Part shown: positions 37,011-45,516 of the stretch, piece after piece
Layout of the letters: each line of letters starts with the position of its first letter
Numbering within the stretch: the stretch's first letter is position 1
Translations under genes and position numbers: made by a program
Source of the DNA: Arsukibacterium sp. UBA3155
Lineage (GTDB): Bacteria; Pseudomonadota; Gammaproteobacteria; Enterobacterales; Alteromonadaceae
Assembly: GCA_002364615.1 (NCBI GenBank)
Contig: DEYP01000018.1
Coordinates: forward strand, 62,001 to 126,000
DNA length: 64,000 nucleotides
Direction of reading: 5' to 3'
The notes under the pieces: model-generated
Databases searched by the model: none
Seen by the model: only the letters and a program-made list of their open reading frames with translations
What the model was told of the DNA's origin: nothing

Positions 37011-37804
37011 TTACTGCTGCTTTAATCGCTGGAATAAAGCCTGATTTTCCCGCTCTATATGCCGGTAAAATTCAATGTCAGCCAACTCAGATGCTGCCGC
37101 TTCATCCAGGACAATGATCGCCTGCTGATGCAATTGCAAAGCAGAAGCCGGGCAGGCTGCAGTAAGTGGGCCCTCCACCATGGCTTTTACTGCGCCGGCT
37201 TTACTCGCACCGGTCGCCATTAACACCACTTTTTGGCCTCCAGAATAGTACCTATTCCCATGGTAATGGACAGATGTGGCTGATATTCGCCGGCGTTAAA
37301 AAAACGGCTGTTGTCGGCTATGGTAGCGGGTGTTAGCGTTTTAATTCGGGTGCGGGAATACAGCCCGGATGACGGTTCGTTAAAGCCAATGTGGCCGTTA
37401 CGGCCCAACCCCAGCAGCTGCAAGTCGATGCCACCTGCGTCATTTATTTGCTGTTCGTACCGGGCACAGGCAGCTACCGGATCGGTTGTAGCACCATCGG
37501 GTACCGCGGTATTCTCTGGCGAAATATCAATATGATTAAATAAGTGTTGTTGCATAAAGTAGCGGTAGCTTTGTGGATGCTCGCCAGCTAAACCCAGATA
37601 TTCGTCCAGATTGAACGTTTTTGCGCTGGAAAAAGAGATGTGCTGTTGCTGACAAGCCACGATCAGCAATTGATACAGTGCTAAGGGGGTCGAACCCGTG
37701 GCTAAGCCGAGCACTGATTCCGGCTTTGCAGCTAGCTGCTCGATAAACAATGCCGCGCCATATTCAGCAACACAGTTTGCGCTGGGTAGAATAACAATTT
37801 GCAT
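37011..37804 (-). pseudogene. nagB: Glucosamine-6-phosphate deaminase, interrupted by a one-base frameshift
   Basis: Two adjacent reading frames together make one complete NagB. The upstream part (start ATG 37804, [17 protein letters not shown]) carries the family motifs [36 protein letters not shown] and [13 protein letters not shown], then runs [14 protein letters not shown] and stops at 37220-37222. The downstream frame begins [34 protein letters not shown], exactly what should follow [12 protein letters not shown]. One base is missing at or next to the A5 run at 37230-37234 (minus strand GCC AAA AAG TGG TGT TAA). Options: sequencing error in a homopolymer, a true mutation, or -1 recoding at C-AAA-AAG. 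The enzyme normally turns glucosamine-6-phosphate into fructose-6-phosphate and ammonia, following NagA. Confidence 0.9.
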
Positions 37805-37828
37805 CTGGGCCGCCCTGCAAAAAGTAAT

Positions 37829-37842
37829 GCGCAACGTTGCGC
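37829..37842. promoter_or_regulatory. Perfect 14-bp palindrome upstream of nagB
   Basis: GCGCAACGTTGCGC lies 24 nt before the nagB ATG. Palindromes with a central CG of this kind are typical LacI-family operators (NagR in Shewanella is LacI-family). No such regulator gene is in the window, and no copy was found in front of sapC-nagA-nagP. Confidence 0.5.
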
Positions 37843-37943
37843 GATAACTTATCGGTTAAAGGTAACAGATAGCGCCTTGTGTAACAAAGCTGTCATGTTG
37901 CCTTGGCAGGGGTTTTAATCTCAGGCATGCAGGGTTGAGACGC

Positions 37944-38087
37944 TTAACCTTCTGATTTTGTGCGGCGGCAACGTTCAGAGCAATAAATAACGTGCTCCCA
38001 GTCCCGTTGCCATTTTTTGCGCCAGTTAAACGGACGCTGGCAGCTCGGGCAAATTTTTTGAGGTAAAAAAGGTTTGCGGTGAACCAC
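37944..38087 (-). CDS. DUF2256 mini zinc-ribbon-like protein
   Basis: 47-aa protein starting at the GTG at 38087 (only in-frame start after an upstream stop). Sequence shows the whole DUF2256 signature: [20 protein letters not shown] followed by RKKW, a Trp-rich middle and [10 protein letters not shown]. The four cysteines in two CxxC-like pairs (C13, C16 and C36, C40) should bind one zinc ion. The family has no proven role; in other bacteria it is often near photolyase or cryptochrome genes, none of which is here. It sits 19 nt downstream of the HDOD gene on the same strand. Confidence 0.85.
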   Translation of the reverse strand: MVHRKPFLPQKICPSCQRPFNWRKKWQRDWEHVIYCSERCRRTKSEG

Positions 38088-38106
38088 AGCTAAAGCTCAG
38101 ATTAGT

Positions 38107-38982
38107 TTAGTTGAGGCTATATACGGTTTGAATATCCTGCTGGTGCAGTAGCTCGGCAAAATCTGGCAGGCTAAGACTGTCAAGCTCCAGCACATCCAGG
38201 ATAGCACCGCTATAATTTTGCCACTCAGGATCAACATTAATGCTATACAACAACCTGCTTTCGCCACTGAAAAACTCCGCCAGCTTCAGCAAGGCAAATA
38301 GTTGCTGTTCATAGTCATTGTCTGACTGCAGAATAATCGCCGGACTATGATGGTACGCAATGACATTACACAATTCCGGCGTTAAGCCCCAGGACTGTGC
38401 AATAAGATACCCCAGCACTTCATGACATGTCTGAAAATGCTGCTCTTCAATTTCGCTATGTCCCCGGCCTGTTTGCAGCCCTTGTTGCATTAACGTGGCA
38501 TAAAGCGGAGCCTGTCCGCTGATCAGCGCGATTCCGGCATTGTGGAATAAGCCAAGACTATAGCAATCGTCCTGAGCCGCCTGACTAAGATTAAACTGTT
38601 TAGCCAGCGCCATAGCAATAGTACCGGTATGTAAGGCACTGCTCCATAAACGTTGACTAAACGGGTCTTGCCGGCCTTCAGCCAGAGTAAAACGCAACAA
38701 AATACTACGAACCAGCGCCAGAACCCGGCTCATGCCAAGATATTTACAGGCATGTTCAATAGAGGTGATTTTCTGACGTAAGCCAAAAAATGCAGAGTTC
38801 ACCACTTTCAATGTAAACCCGGCAATACCAACATCCAGATTAATTAAGGCGGCTATCCGGCTGATACTGGGATCACTTTTTGCCAGCTGCTGTTGAATAT
38901 GCTGCAAAATTTCAGGTCGTGGTGGAATAGTGAAACCGTTTAAAGCCCGCTCAATTAAGGCCATATCAAGGGCTGTAGTCAT
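38107..38982 (-). CDS. HDOD-domain signalling protein
   Basis: 291-aa cytoplasmic protein made mostly of one HDOD domain (residues about 17-215), a catalytically inactive relative of HD phosphohydrolases used in bacterial signalling. Seen: TIPPRPEILQHIQQQLAKSDPSISRIAALINLDVGIAGFTLKVVNSAFFGL (typical start), IEHACKYLGMSRVLALV, and SLGLFHNAGIALI with HN in place of the HD metal pair, which supports lack of catalysis. The C-terminal 75 residues are helical and unassigned. It lies upstream of the DUF2256 gene; partner unknown. Confidence 0.88.
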   Translation of the reverse strand: MTTALDMALIERALNGFTIPPRPEILQHIQQQLAKSDPSISRIAALINLDVGIAGFTLKVVNSAFFGLRQKITSIEHACKYLGMSRVLALVRSILLRFTLAEGRQDPFSQRLWSSALHTGTIAMALAKQFNLSQAAQDDCYSLGLFHNAGIALISGQAPLYATLMQQGLQTGRGHSEIEEQHFQTCHEVLGYLIAQSWGLTPELCNVIAYHHSPAIILQSDNDYEQQLFALLKLAEFFSGESRLLYSINVDPEWQNYSGAILDVLELDSLSLPDFAELLHQQDIQTVYSLN

Positions 38983-39087
38983 TACGGTTGCTCCGTGTGC
39001 TGGCCTGTTAGTTTACCGATCGTCGATATAGTAAAAGAATAAAGTGAAAAAGCAATCTGTGATAGTGGGGTTAACGCAGCTGGTTCT

Positions 39088-39564
39088 CTAAGAATCCAGA
39101 TAGGGCCGGCCCACCATCAGCTGCTGGGCTAATAACAGCTCACTTTGCTTATCTTTCAGTTGCAAATCATTGAACTGAACATCAAACTGGATAAGATCTT
39201 CATCGGGCAGGCTGAGTGCTACTAATTTGTCAGGTACCTGGCTGACCTGCCGATAGGCATTAATGGCAACCTGCGCTGCCTGCTCCATCAGCGTTAAAAA
39301 CTGACCCAACGGATAGTGTTGAAAAATTTCAGCGTCTAAATGTGCCCAGCCCAGCAAGTCGCCGCTGATACTGCCGTCGGCATGATCGGTAAAAAGCATT
39401 GAGACAGCCGGGCAAGCCGGGTTTTCGCCAGCAGTAAACTGATTAACATCAGCTTCATTAAACAACAAAACGAAGCCAAAGCCCGGGCAACCTTCCGCAT
39501 CCATATCGTCGAACGAAGCATCGTATAACAGAAATAAGCGATTATCTGACAGATTATCGGACAC
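39088..39564 (-). CDS. Conserved-looking hypothetical protein, acidic
   Basis: I do not recognise this family. The 158-aa product has no signal peptide or membrane segment and is acidic (many Asp and Glu), with motifs FLLYDASFDDMDAEGCPGFGFVLLFNE, GDLLGWAHLDAEIFQHYPLG and DLIQFDVQFNDLQL. The GTG at 39564 was preferred to the TTG at 39585 because GGAGG lies directly upstream. Codon use and long undisturbed frame look like a real gene. It sits between HDOD and M48-protease genes, all on the minus strand, but with gaps near 100 nt, so an operon is not certain. Confidence 0.7.
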   Translation of the reverse strand: MSDNLSDNRLFLLYDASFDDMDAEGCPGFGFVLLFNEADVNQFTAGENPACPAVSMLFTDHADGSISGDLLGWAHLDAEIFQHYPLGQFLTLMEQAAQVAINAYRQVSQVPDKLVALSLPDEDLIQFDVQFNDLQLKDKQSELLLAQQLMVGRPYLDS

Positions 39565-39664
39565 ACAGCCTCCGGAATTAAACAAGAACCGGCTATTTTA
39601 CCTTAGCTGGCAGCTTCGCTAAACCCCTAAAACACATTTTTCTGAAAAGGTTAAACCGCGCGGC

Positions 39665-41554
39665 TTAATTTACCGCTGCAGCAGGTTGCCAGGGCATCTC
39701 CAGTAGTAACGCCAGGGCAAGCAATAAAGCTTGCTCATTATCCGTTTCCAGTTTGTCTGCGGTAACCGCGGCCAGGATAGCCTGCCAGATCTGCTGCTTT
39801 ACTAGCGGTGCCGCACTGAGCAAGTCGTTCAGATGACCGGTTAATGCAGCTAACGGGCTGTCAGGCCTTGGGGTGTCAACGGTAAGCCCCATGCTTGCTA
39901 ATCCGGCCAGCCAGGCCTGTTTGCTCGCCGTTGCACCGTCGGGAGCATCGCCGGCGGCGTTCGCCACTGCGCTAAGCAATGCTAAAACCGGGCCTTGTAA
40001 AGCGAGCATATCCGTTTTTCTGGAGCCTCTGAGCTGTGGTTTTGGTTGAAAGTGGCTGGCTACCGTATGCTCAATAAACTGAGTCACTATCCACTGTGGT
40101 AATGACACCTGTTGATCGGCAGCGATAAGCGCCTGGATAAGTTGCTCAAACTGGGCAAACTGCTGTTGGCTAAGCTGTTTTAGTGCCGGTACGGTGCGCT
40201 GCAGTAATTGTACTTGTAGCGGCAGGCGCAACTTCTGCACTGCATCGATAATCTGGTCAACATTTTGCAACAGCTCCAGTGAGCCTTGCGTTTTAATCAG
40301 TTGCAGTTGTGCAGCTTCAACATGAGCATTCTGCAGCAGTAACGCACAAACAATGGCCTGAGCCTGCAGGGGCTGGCGGCTATTTTGCACTAATAATAAA
40401 GGCAGAGCAGCAATAGCCTGCAGCATTTTATGGCTATCGGGTGCGGCATTATCTGAGCGGGCGCTGCTGGTGGGGGGCGGGGGGCTTTGCTCAACCGCCG
40501 GGTCTACCTGATTTATCGGACTGGGAAACTTGCCATTCCAATGCGGTTCCAGGCGTTTTATCCGCTTTGCCAGAGGCGGGTGTGTTGCAAAAATGCTGGC
40601 CCAACGGGAGATAGCTTCGCCAAAAAATAAATGACTGTTTTCATCGGCATTACTATTACGGATACGGGTACCGGCACTGTGTGCGCCAATCCGCTTTAAT
40701 GCACCGGCAATTCCTCTGGGGTTGCGGCTGAACTGCACCGCTGAGGCATCGGCCAGGTATTCGCGTTGCCTGCTCACTGCTGCTTTGATCAGGTTGCCAA
40801 AAAAAGAGCCTAAATAGCCAATGACCACCAGGCCAAGTGCAATCGCCAGCAGGCCGCCAGCATTTTTATTTTTATTGCTACCGCTGCTGCGACCAATACG
40901 TCCTCTGGACGTGCTGCCGGAGCGCAGCATAAAGTAGCCGATATGCCCTAAAAATAAAATGCCGTTTAAAATGGCTATCATCCGGATATTCATCCGCATA
41001 TCGCCATTTAAAATGTGGCTGAATTCGTGCGCCATTACGCCTTGCAACTCGTCCCGATTTAGCTGTTCAACACAGCCACGGGTTACCCCGATTACGGCAT
41101 CACCCGGACTGTAACCTGCAGCAAAAGCGTTAATCCCTTTCTCGGGCAATAAGTAAACAGGTGGTACCGGCACATTAGCGGCGATGGCCATTTCTTCAAC
41201 AACATTTAGCAGACGCCGTTCCAGCGGATCATTGCTGGCGGCATCAATGCGGTTGCCACCGAGGCTGGTTGCAACGACTTTACCGCCGCCCTTCAGCTGC
41301 TGCCATTTTACCAGCACAGCGATACCGACCGCGATAATGACGCTGATACTGGTAATAAACACCATAGTCCATGGCAGATTATGGCTTAAAGGTTGCTGAT
41401 TATTAACTTGCTGCAAGTCAACCAGGCCAAGACCAACCAACACCAGGGCGTTAGTTAAAAGCAGCAGTAGCACAACAGCAAGGGTAAATAGCGATATCAG
41501 GATCCGGGTGTTCCGTCTTGCTAAATCTTGCTGGCTGAAAAAGTTAGTGGCCAT
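39665..41554 (-). CDS. M48-family membrane metalloprotease with long C-terminal extension
   Basis: HtpX/Ste24-like zinc protease of the inner membrane, 629 aa. Two N-terminal helices (about 18-42 and 62-82), zinc motif H176-E-F-S-H180, third ligand E265 in REYLADASAVQFSRNP, and two more helices (about 195-211, 236-256). After about residue 340 follows a 290-residue Gln/Ala/Leu-rich helical region not found in HtpX itself. It is preceded by lemA 6 nt away; M48-LemA pairs are widespread. Likely membrane-protein quality control, target unknown. Confidence 0.88.
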   Translation of the reverse strand: MATNFFSQQDLARRNTRILISLFTLAVVLLLLLTNALVLVGLGLVDLQQVNNQQPLSHNLPWTMVFITSISVIIAVGIAVLVKWQQLKGGGKVVATSLGGNRIDAASNDPLERRLLNVVEEMAIAANVPVPPVYLLPEKGINAFAAGYSPGDAVIGVTRGCVEQLNRDELQGVMAHEFSHILNGDMRMNIRMIAILNGILFLGHIGYFMLRSGSTSRGRIGRSSGSNKNKNAGGLLAIALGLVVIGYLGSFFGNLIKAAVSRQREYLADASAVQFSRNPRGIAGALKRIGAHSAGTRIRNSNADENSHLFFGEAISRWASIFATHPPLAKRIKRLEPHWNGKFPSPINQVDPAVEQSPPPPTSSARSDNAAPDSHKMLQAIAALPLLLVQNSRQPLQAQAIVCALLLQNAHVEAAQLQLIKTQGSLELLQNVDQIIDAVQKLRLPLQVQLLQRTVPALKQLSQQQFAQFEQLIQALIAADQQVSLPQWIVTQFIEHTVASHFQPKPQLRGSRKTDMLALQGPVLALLSAVANAAGDAPDGATASKQAWLAGLASMGLTVDTPRPDSPLAALTGHLNDLLSAAPLVKQQIWQAILAAVTADKLETDNEQALLLALALLLEMPWQPAAAVN

Positions 41555-41560
41555 GCGTTA

Positions 41561-42151
41561 TCAGAAACTGACTTTCGGTGCTGCCTGAATTAACTGACTG
41601 TCTTCAAACTCCAGCAAGGTCGCATCGTTAGCGTGGCCGAAGGTGGCCGCAACCAGCACCGGCGGAAAGCTTTGTTTGTATGTATTGTATTCAGTCACCG
41701 CATCATTAAATGCCTGGCGCGCAAAAGCGACCCGGTTTTCGGTGCTGGTCAGTTCTTCAGATAGTTGCATCATATTCTGATTAGCTTTCAGGTCGGGGTA
41801 AGCTTCCATCACCATATTCAGCCGGCCCATCGCACTTTGCAACGCGCCTTCTGCACCGGCAAGCTGGCTGATAGCGCCAGCGTCACCGGGATTGTTGGCG
41901 GCGACTTTTAATCCTGCCATAGCGGCGTTGCGGGCACTTATCACGGCTTCGAGAGTTTCACGCTCATGTGACATATAGGCTTTGGCCGTTTCAACCAGAT
42001 TGGGAATTAAATCGTATCGGCGCTTTAATTGCACTTCGATCTGAGCAAAAGCGTTTTGAAAACGATTTTTGAGTTTAACCAGTTGATTAAAAATACTGAT
42101 GACATAGAAAATAATGACTGCAAGAATGACAAGTATAATTAGTAAATTCAT
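41561..42151 (-). CDS. lemA: LemA family protein
   Basis: 196-aa protein with one N-terminal membrane helix (about residues 2-19) and an all-helical body outside the membrane. Family sequence: LVKLKNRFQNAFAQIEVQLKRRYDLIPNLVETAKAYMSHERETLEAVISARNAA, and ENRVAFARQAFNDAVTEYNTYKQSFPPVLVA. Function is not established; it is regularly co-encoded with M48 proteases, as here, and may present or protect their substrates (inference). Confidence 0.95.
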   Translation of the reverse strand: MNLLIILVILAVIIFYVISIFNQLVKLKNRFQNAFAQIEVQLKRRYDLIPNLVETAKAYMSHERETLEAVISARNAAMAGLKVAANNPGDAGAISQLAGAEGALQSAMGRLNMVMEAYPDLKANQNMMQLSEELTSTENRVAFARQAFNDAVTEYNTYKQSFPPVLVAATFGHANDATLLEFEDSQLIQAAPKVSF

Positions 42152-42368
42152 GATGGATCCCTGGCACGCTATTTCGATGCCAACATTGTTAACAATAGTT
42201 TAATCGAATGTCCAGCCTTTCTTGTTCAGTAACGGCTAAAACACCTGTGACACAGACGTTGCTACAGGTTGCCAAAGCGACACGGGCTGCTATTTACTGA
42301 TCAGTGCGTTATGATAACGCCACAATTATATGACCACTTTTTTCTTACCACTTTGCCTGGGAGCAGTA

Positions 42369-42695
42369 ATGACCGACTTTCACCATATTTCCGTTGCAGA
42401 TACCGCGGCCATGCTATTACAGCAGGAGGTGATCATTGCCGATATTCGTGATGATCAAAGCTTCGCCAATGGCCATATTCCCGGCGCCTATCATTTGAAT
42501 AATGGCAGTCTGAGCCAGTTTATGCAGCAGGTTGAATTTGACCAGCCGGTCATTGTCGTTTGCTACCATGGCAACTCGAGTCAGGGCGCCGCTCAATATC
42601 TGGCTCAGCAAGGTTTTGAAAAGGTATATAGTATGGATGGCGGTTTCAGCCAATGGCAGCAATCACAGCCCTTTGAGCGCAGTAACGATGCATAA
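42369..42695 (+). CDS. glpE: Thiosulfate sulfurtransferase GlpE
   Basis: Single-domain rhodanese that transfers sulfane sulfur from thiosulfate to cyanide or thiols. 108 aa from the ATG at 42369, matching GlpE length; the frame open to 42330 is not used. Active-site Cys in [20 protein letters not shown], with [21 protein letters not shown] upstream and [11 protein letters not shown] at the end, all GlpE-like. The last codons overlap the start of glpG by 8 nt. Confidence 0.95.
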   Translation: MTDFHHISVADTAAMLLQQEVIIADIRDDQSFANGHIPGAYHLNNGSLSQFMQQVEFDQPVIVVCYHGNSSQGAAQYLAQQGFEKVYSMDGGFSQWQQSQPFERSNDA

Positions 42696-43506
42696 ACTGG
42701 CTGAAATCAATAATCTGTCAGCGGCGTTGCTGTTTACAGACTATTGCCAGAGTGAAGGGCTGCACGTTGTCGCGCAGCCGGTAAGCAATGGCCCCACCCA
42801 GTTGTATTGCGACGAGAACTGCGCGGAGCAAGTAGCTGACTTACTAAAAGAATTTGTAGAGGATCCTCATCATCCTCGCTACCAGGCAGCAGCATGGCAG
42901 CGTAGCCAGCCTGTCGCTCAAGCTGGCCAGCGCCGCATCGTGGTGCCATGGCAAAAGGTGCTTAGCCGCCCCATCACGGTGTTGATGTTAGGAATATGCC
43001 TACTGGTTTACGCCTGGTTACAGCTCGACTTTCGGGGCGCGACCAACAGTTTGCAACTGACTGTGCCACAGCAGCTCTGGCGCTGGTTTACCCCGGCACT
43101 ATTGCATTTTTCCGCCACGCATCTGGTGTTTAACTTGCTGTGGTGGTTACTGCTCGGTTCAGCCCTGGAGCGCCAATTTGGCAGTATTAGGCTACTTAAT
43201 TTTACTGTGCTCACTGCGGTCATTTCCAACGCCGCACAGTTTTTTCTGGTCGGCACTAATTTCGGGGGATTGTCGGGCGTGGTGTATGCACTTTTTGGTT
43301 TTTGCTGGCTTAGTCAGAAACGTTACCCCCGGCCCCGGCCACTGATCAGCGACGCTTTGGCCATGTTTATGGTGGTGTGGCTATTACTGGGCTTTGCTGA
43401 CGTGCTATGGATTAGCATGGCAAACTGGGCTCATCTGGCAGGACTTTTGGCTGGGTTAATGCTGGCGTTGCTGATTAAACCGCCACGCCATGCTGCAACG
43501 AGTTGA
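42688..43506 (+). CDS. glpG: Rhomboid intramembrane serine protease GlpG
   Basis: Intramembrane protease that cleaves transmembrane helices. 272 aa from the ATG at 42688, which lies within the last codons of glpE (translational coupling). An N-terminal cytoplasmic domain (1-90) is followed by six helices. Catalytic Ser196 in [13 protein letters not shown] and His249 in [11 protein letters not shown] form the dyad; [22 protein letters not shown] is the conserved helix 2 region. Normal glpEG arrangement, but without glpR after it. Confidence 0.95.
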   Translation: MHKLAEINNLSAALLFTDYCQSEGLHVVAQPVSNGPTQLYCDENCAEQVADLLKEFVEDPHHPRYQAAAWQRSQPVAQAGQRRIVVPWQKVLSRPITVLMLGICLLVYAWLQLDFRGATNSLQLTVPQQLWRWFTPALLHFSATHLVFNLLWWLLLGSALERQFGSIRLLNFTVLTAVISNAAQFFLVGTNFGGLSGVVYALFGFCWLSQKRYPRPRPLISDALAMFMVVWLLLGFADVLWISMANWAHLAGLLAGLMLALLIKPPRHAATS

Positions 43507-43524
43507 TTTGCTAGCGGTGTCTGT

Positions 43525-43923
43525 TTACTGATACAAATATTTAGTAAAGAGTAAGTCTTTGATGATGGTGTCACCGGTTTCTTTTTTCAGCACTTCCTGC
43601 AGTCGGGTCAGAATCGATGTCCGGATTTCTTCCCTTCCGGTAAGCGATTTCACTTTATCTTCAGTTTGTTTGCTCAGAATGCCAATAATGGTGTCGAGAA
43701 TAAGCGGTTCATGATGTTCAATGGCTGTAAGAAAACGTTTGTCGGTTACCATTAATTCAACAGTCACCCTTACATAACCCAGACTGCGCCGGTTTCCTGA
43801 AACATAATTGGTGACAATATCCGGGTCAAAGCCATAATAAACAAATTCGGCTTCCTGCTGTCTGGCACTCGCTGCTGACGGCACCATAAGTAAAGCAGTG
43901 AGTATAAAAACGAAAAATTTCAT
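43525..43923 (-). CDS. FliL-like exported protein
   Basis: 132-aa protein with a probable cleavable signal peptide (MKFFVFILTALLMVPSAASA) and a body that resembles the periplasmic domain of FliL, the stator-associated flagellar protein (YVSGNRRSLGYVRVTVELMVTD, LDTIIGILSKQTEDKVKSLTGREEIRTSILTRLQEVL). True FliL is anchored by an uncleaved helix and encoded in the fli operon; this copy stands alone beside glpG and ubiC, an arrangement I recall from relatives. Whether it serves the flagellar motor is not known. Confidence 0.78.
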   Translation of the reverse strand: MKFFVFILTALLMVPSAASARQQEAEFVYYGFDPDIVTNYVSGNRRSLGYVRVTVELMVTDKRFLTAIEHHEPLILDTIIGILSKQTEDKVKSLTGREEIRTSILTRLQEVLKKETGDTIIKDLLFTKYLYQ

Positions 43924-44084
43924 GTTGCCCTACCTTAGGTTGTCTCGGGGAATTCTTTGTTAACCTTAGTGTTTTACCGCATGCTTTACCAGTTTAATTA
44001 TGCTGTCGCGAACGTTTTTTTCAGCTGAAAAGGTGGGCCGAACTTGCTATCATTTGGCCATATTATCGCAATTTGAGTATTTGA

Positions 44085-44606
44085 GTGACCAAGCCCGCTA
44101 TTTCATTAGCTTCTGACTGGCAATTGGCCAGTGCTGTCACGTTACCACCTGTGCTTGAAGCCTGGTTGCTGGAGCCCGCCTCCCTTACTGCACGGCTGAA
44201 AAGTCGTACCCGCCATTTTCAGCTGCAGGTGCTGCAGCAGCTAGAGTATGCCTTACCCGAATTTATCACGCCGTTGTTACCTGGTATTAAGCAGGCGCAA
44301 TGTCGGGAAGTATTAATGTCGTGTAATCAGTTGCCTTGCATCTATGCACAAAGCTGGCTGCCATTAGCAACCTTAGCTGCGCTGCAGCCGCTGGCTCAAC
44401 TTGGCAACCAGCCTTTGGGAGAAGTCATTTTTCAGCAGCAACATGTCAGCCGCGGTGAAATAGAGGTGGCAAGGGTACGGTTATCGCATCCTTTGACAGC
44501 AGCTGTCGCATCCGGTGAGTACTGGGCCCGACGTTCTGTTTTTACCCTATCGGGTCAGCCACTGCTGGTCGCTGAAGTGTTTCTGGATGGTGTTTTAACA
44601 TTATGA
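44085..44606 (+). CDS. ubiC: Chorismate pyruvate-lyase
   Basis: Removes pyruvate from chorismate to give 4-hydroxybenzoate, first step of ubiquinone synthesis. 173 aa, GTG start at 44085. Motifs: PPVLEAWLLEPASLTARLKS, REVLMSCNQLPCIYAQSWLP, and LGEVIFQQQHVSRGEIEVARV, which supply the product-binding residues. Its stop overlaps the ubiA ATG by 4 nt (ATGA), so UbiC product passes straight to the next enzyme of the operon. Confidence 0.95.
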   Translation: MTKPAISLASDWQLASAVTLPPVLEAWLLEPASLTARLKSRTRHFQLQVLQQLEYALPEFITPLLPGIKQAQCREVLMSCNQLPCIYAQSWLPLATLAALQPLAQLGNQPLGEVIFQQQHVSRGEIEVARVRLSHPLTAAVASGEYWARRSVFTLSGQPLLVAEVFLDGVLTL

Positions 44607-45478
44607 AATGGCAGCTTAGCTGGCAGCGCTGGTCAGAATATCGACTGCTAATGCGTCTGGATAAACCAATTGGCATTTATTTATTATTATGGCCCACCTG
44701 GTGGGCTCTCTGGCTTGCCAGCGGCGGATTCCCGGCTATCAGTATGTTGCTAGTTTTCAGCATGGGAGTCGTACTGATGCGCTCCGCTGGCTGCGTAATA
44801 AATGATTATGCTGATCGCAACGTTGATGGACAGGTAGCTCGCACTGCGATGCGCCCGTTGGCCCGAGGTAGCGTTAGCGCCGCAGAAGCATTGCAGTTAT
44901 TTGCCGTGCTTGTTGCACTAAGTGCCAGCTTATTATTGTGGCTAAACTGGCAAACGATGCTGCTGTCGTTGGTCGCGTTATTGTTGGCAGCTATTTATCC
45001 GTTTATGAAGCGCTACACCCATTTACCGCAAGTCGTGCTGGGGGCCGCCTTCAGCTGGGGCATGCCCATGGCGTTTATGGCAATTCAGGAGCAGTTGCCA
45101 GCCTTGGTCTGGTGCCTGTATCTGGCCAACTTATGTTGGACAGTAGCTTACGATACTTACTATGCCATGGTGGATAAACCGGACGATGTAAAGGCAGGAA
45201 TCAAATCAACCGCTATTTTGTTTGGTAACCACGTACTTACCATCATTGTGCTGTTGCAGCTTTCAACCCTGCTGTTACTGGGTTATGTTGGAGTTTTGGC
45301 GCAATTAAGCCTGGTGTATTACGTAGCGCTGGTATGCAGCAGCCTGGTTTTTCTATATCAGTTCAGGTTAGCTGTACAAAGCCGGGCCGGTTGCTTTCAG
45401 GCGTTTTTAAATAATCATTATGTTGGATTACTGGTGTTCAGCGGTATTGCCTTGCATTACTATAGTAGTGGCGGTTAA
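44603..45478 (+). CDS. ubiA: 4-hydroxybenzoate octaprenyltransferase
   Basis: Inner-membrane prenyltransferase that attaches the polyprenyl tail to 4-hydroxybenzoate. 291 aa with about eight helices. Both Asp-rich metal sites are present: NDYADRNVDGQVARTAMRPLARG and YDTYYAMVDKPDDVKAGIKSTAILFG. Start overlaps ubiC. Ubiquinol made by this pathway is the substrate of the bc1 complex encoded at 4-6.7 kb. Confidence 0.97.
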   Translation: MKWQLSWQRWSEYRLLMRLDKPIGIYLLLWPTWWALWLASGGFPAISMLLVFSMGVVLMRSAGCVINDYADRNVDGQVARTAMRPLARGSVSAAEALQLFAVLVALSASLLLWLNWQTMLLSLVALLLAAIYPFMKRYTHLPQVVLGAAFSWGMPMAFMAIQEQLPALVWCLYLANLCWTVAYDTYYAMVDKPDDVKAGIKSTAILFGNHVLTIIVLLQLSTLLLLGYVGVLAQLSLVYYVALVCSSLVFLYQFRLAVQSRAGCFQAFLNNHYVGLLVFSGIALHYYSSGG

Positions 45479-45516
45479 CCGCGCGTTTGCTCTATAACTT
45501 ATTACAGGTATCCAGG

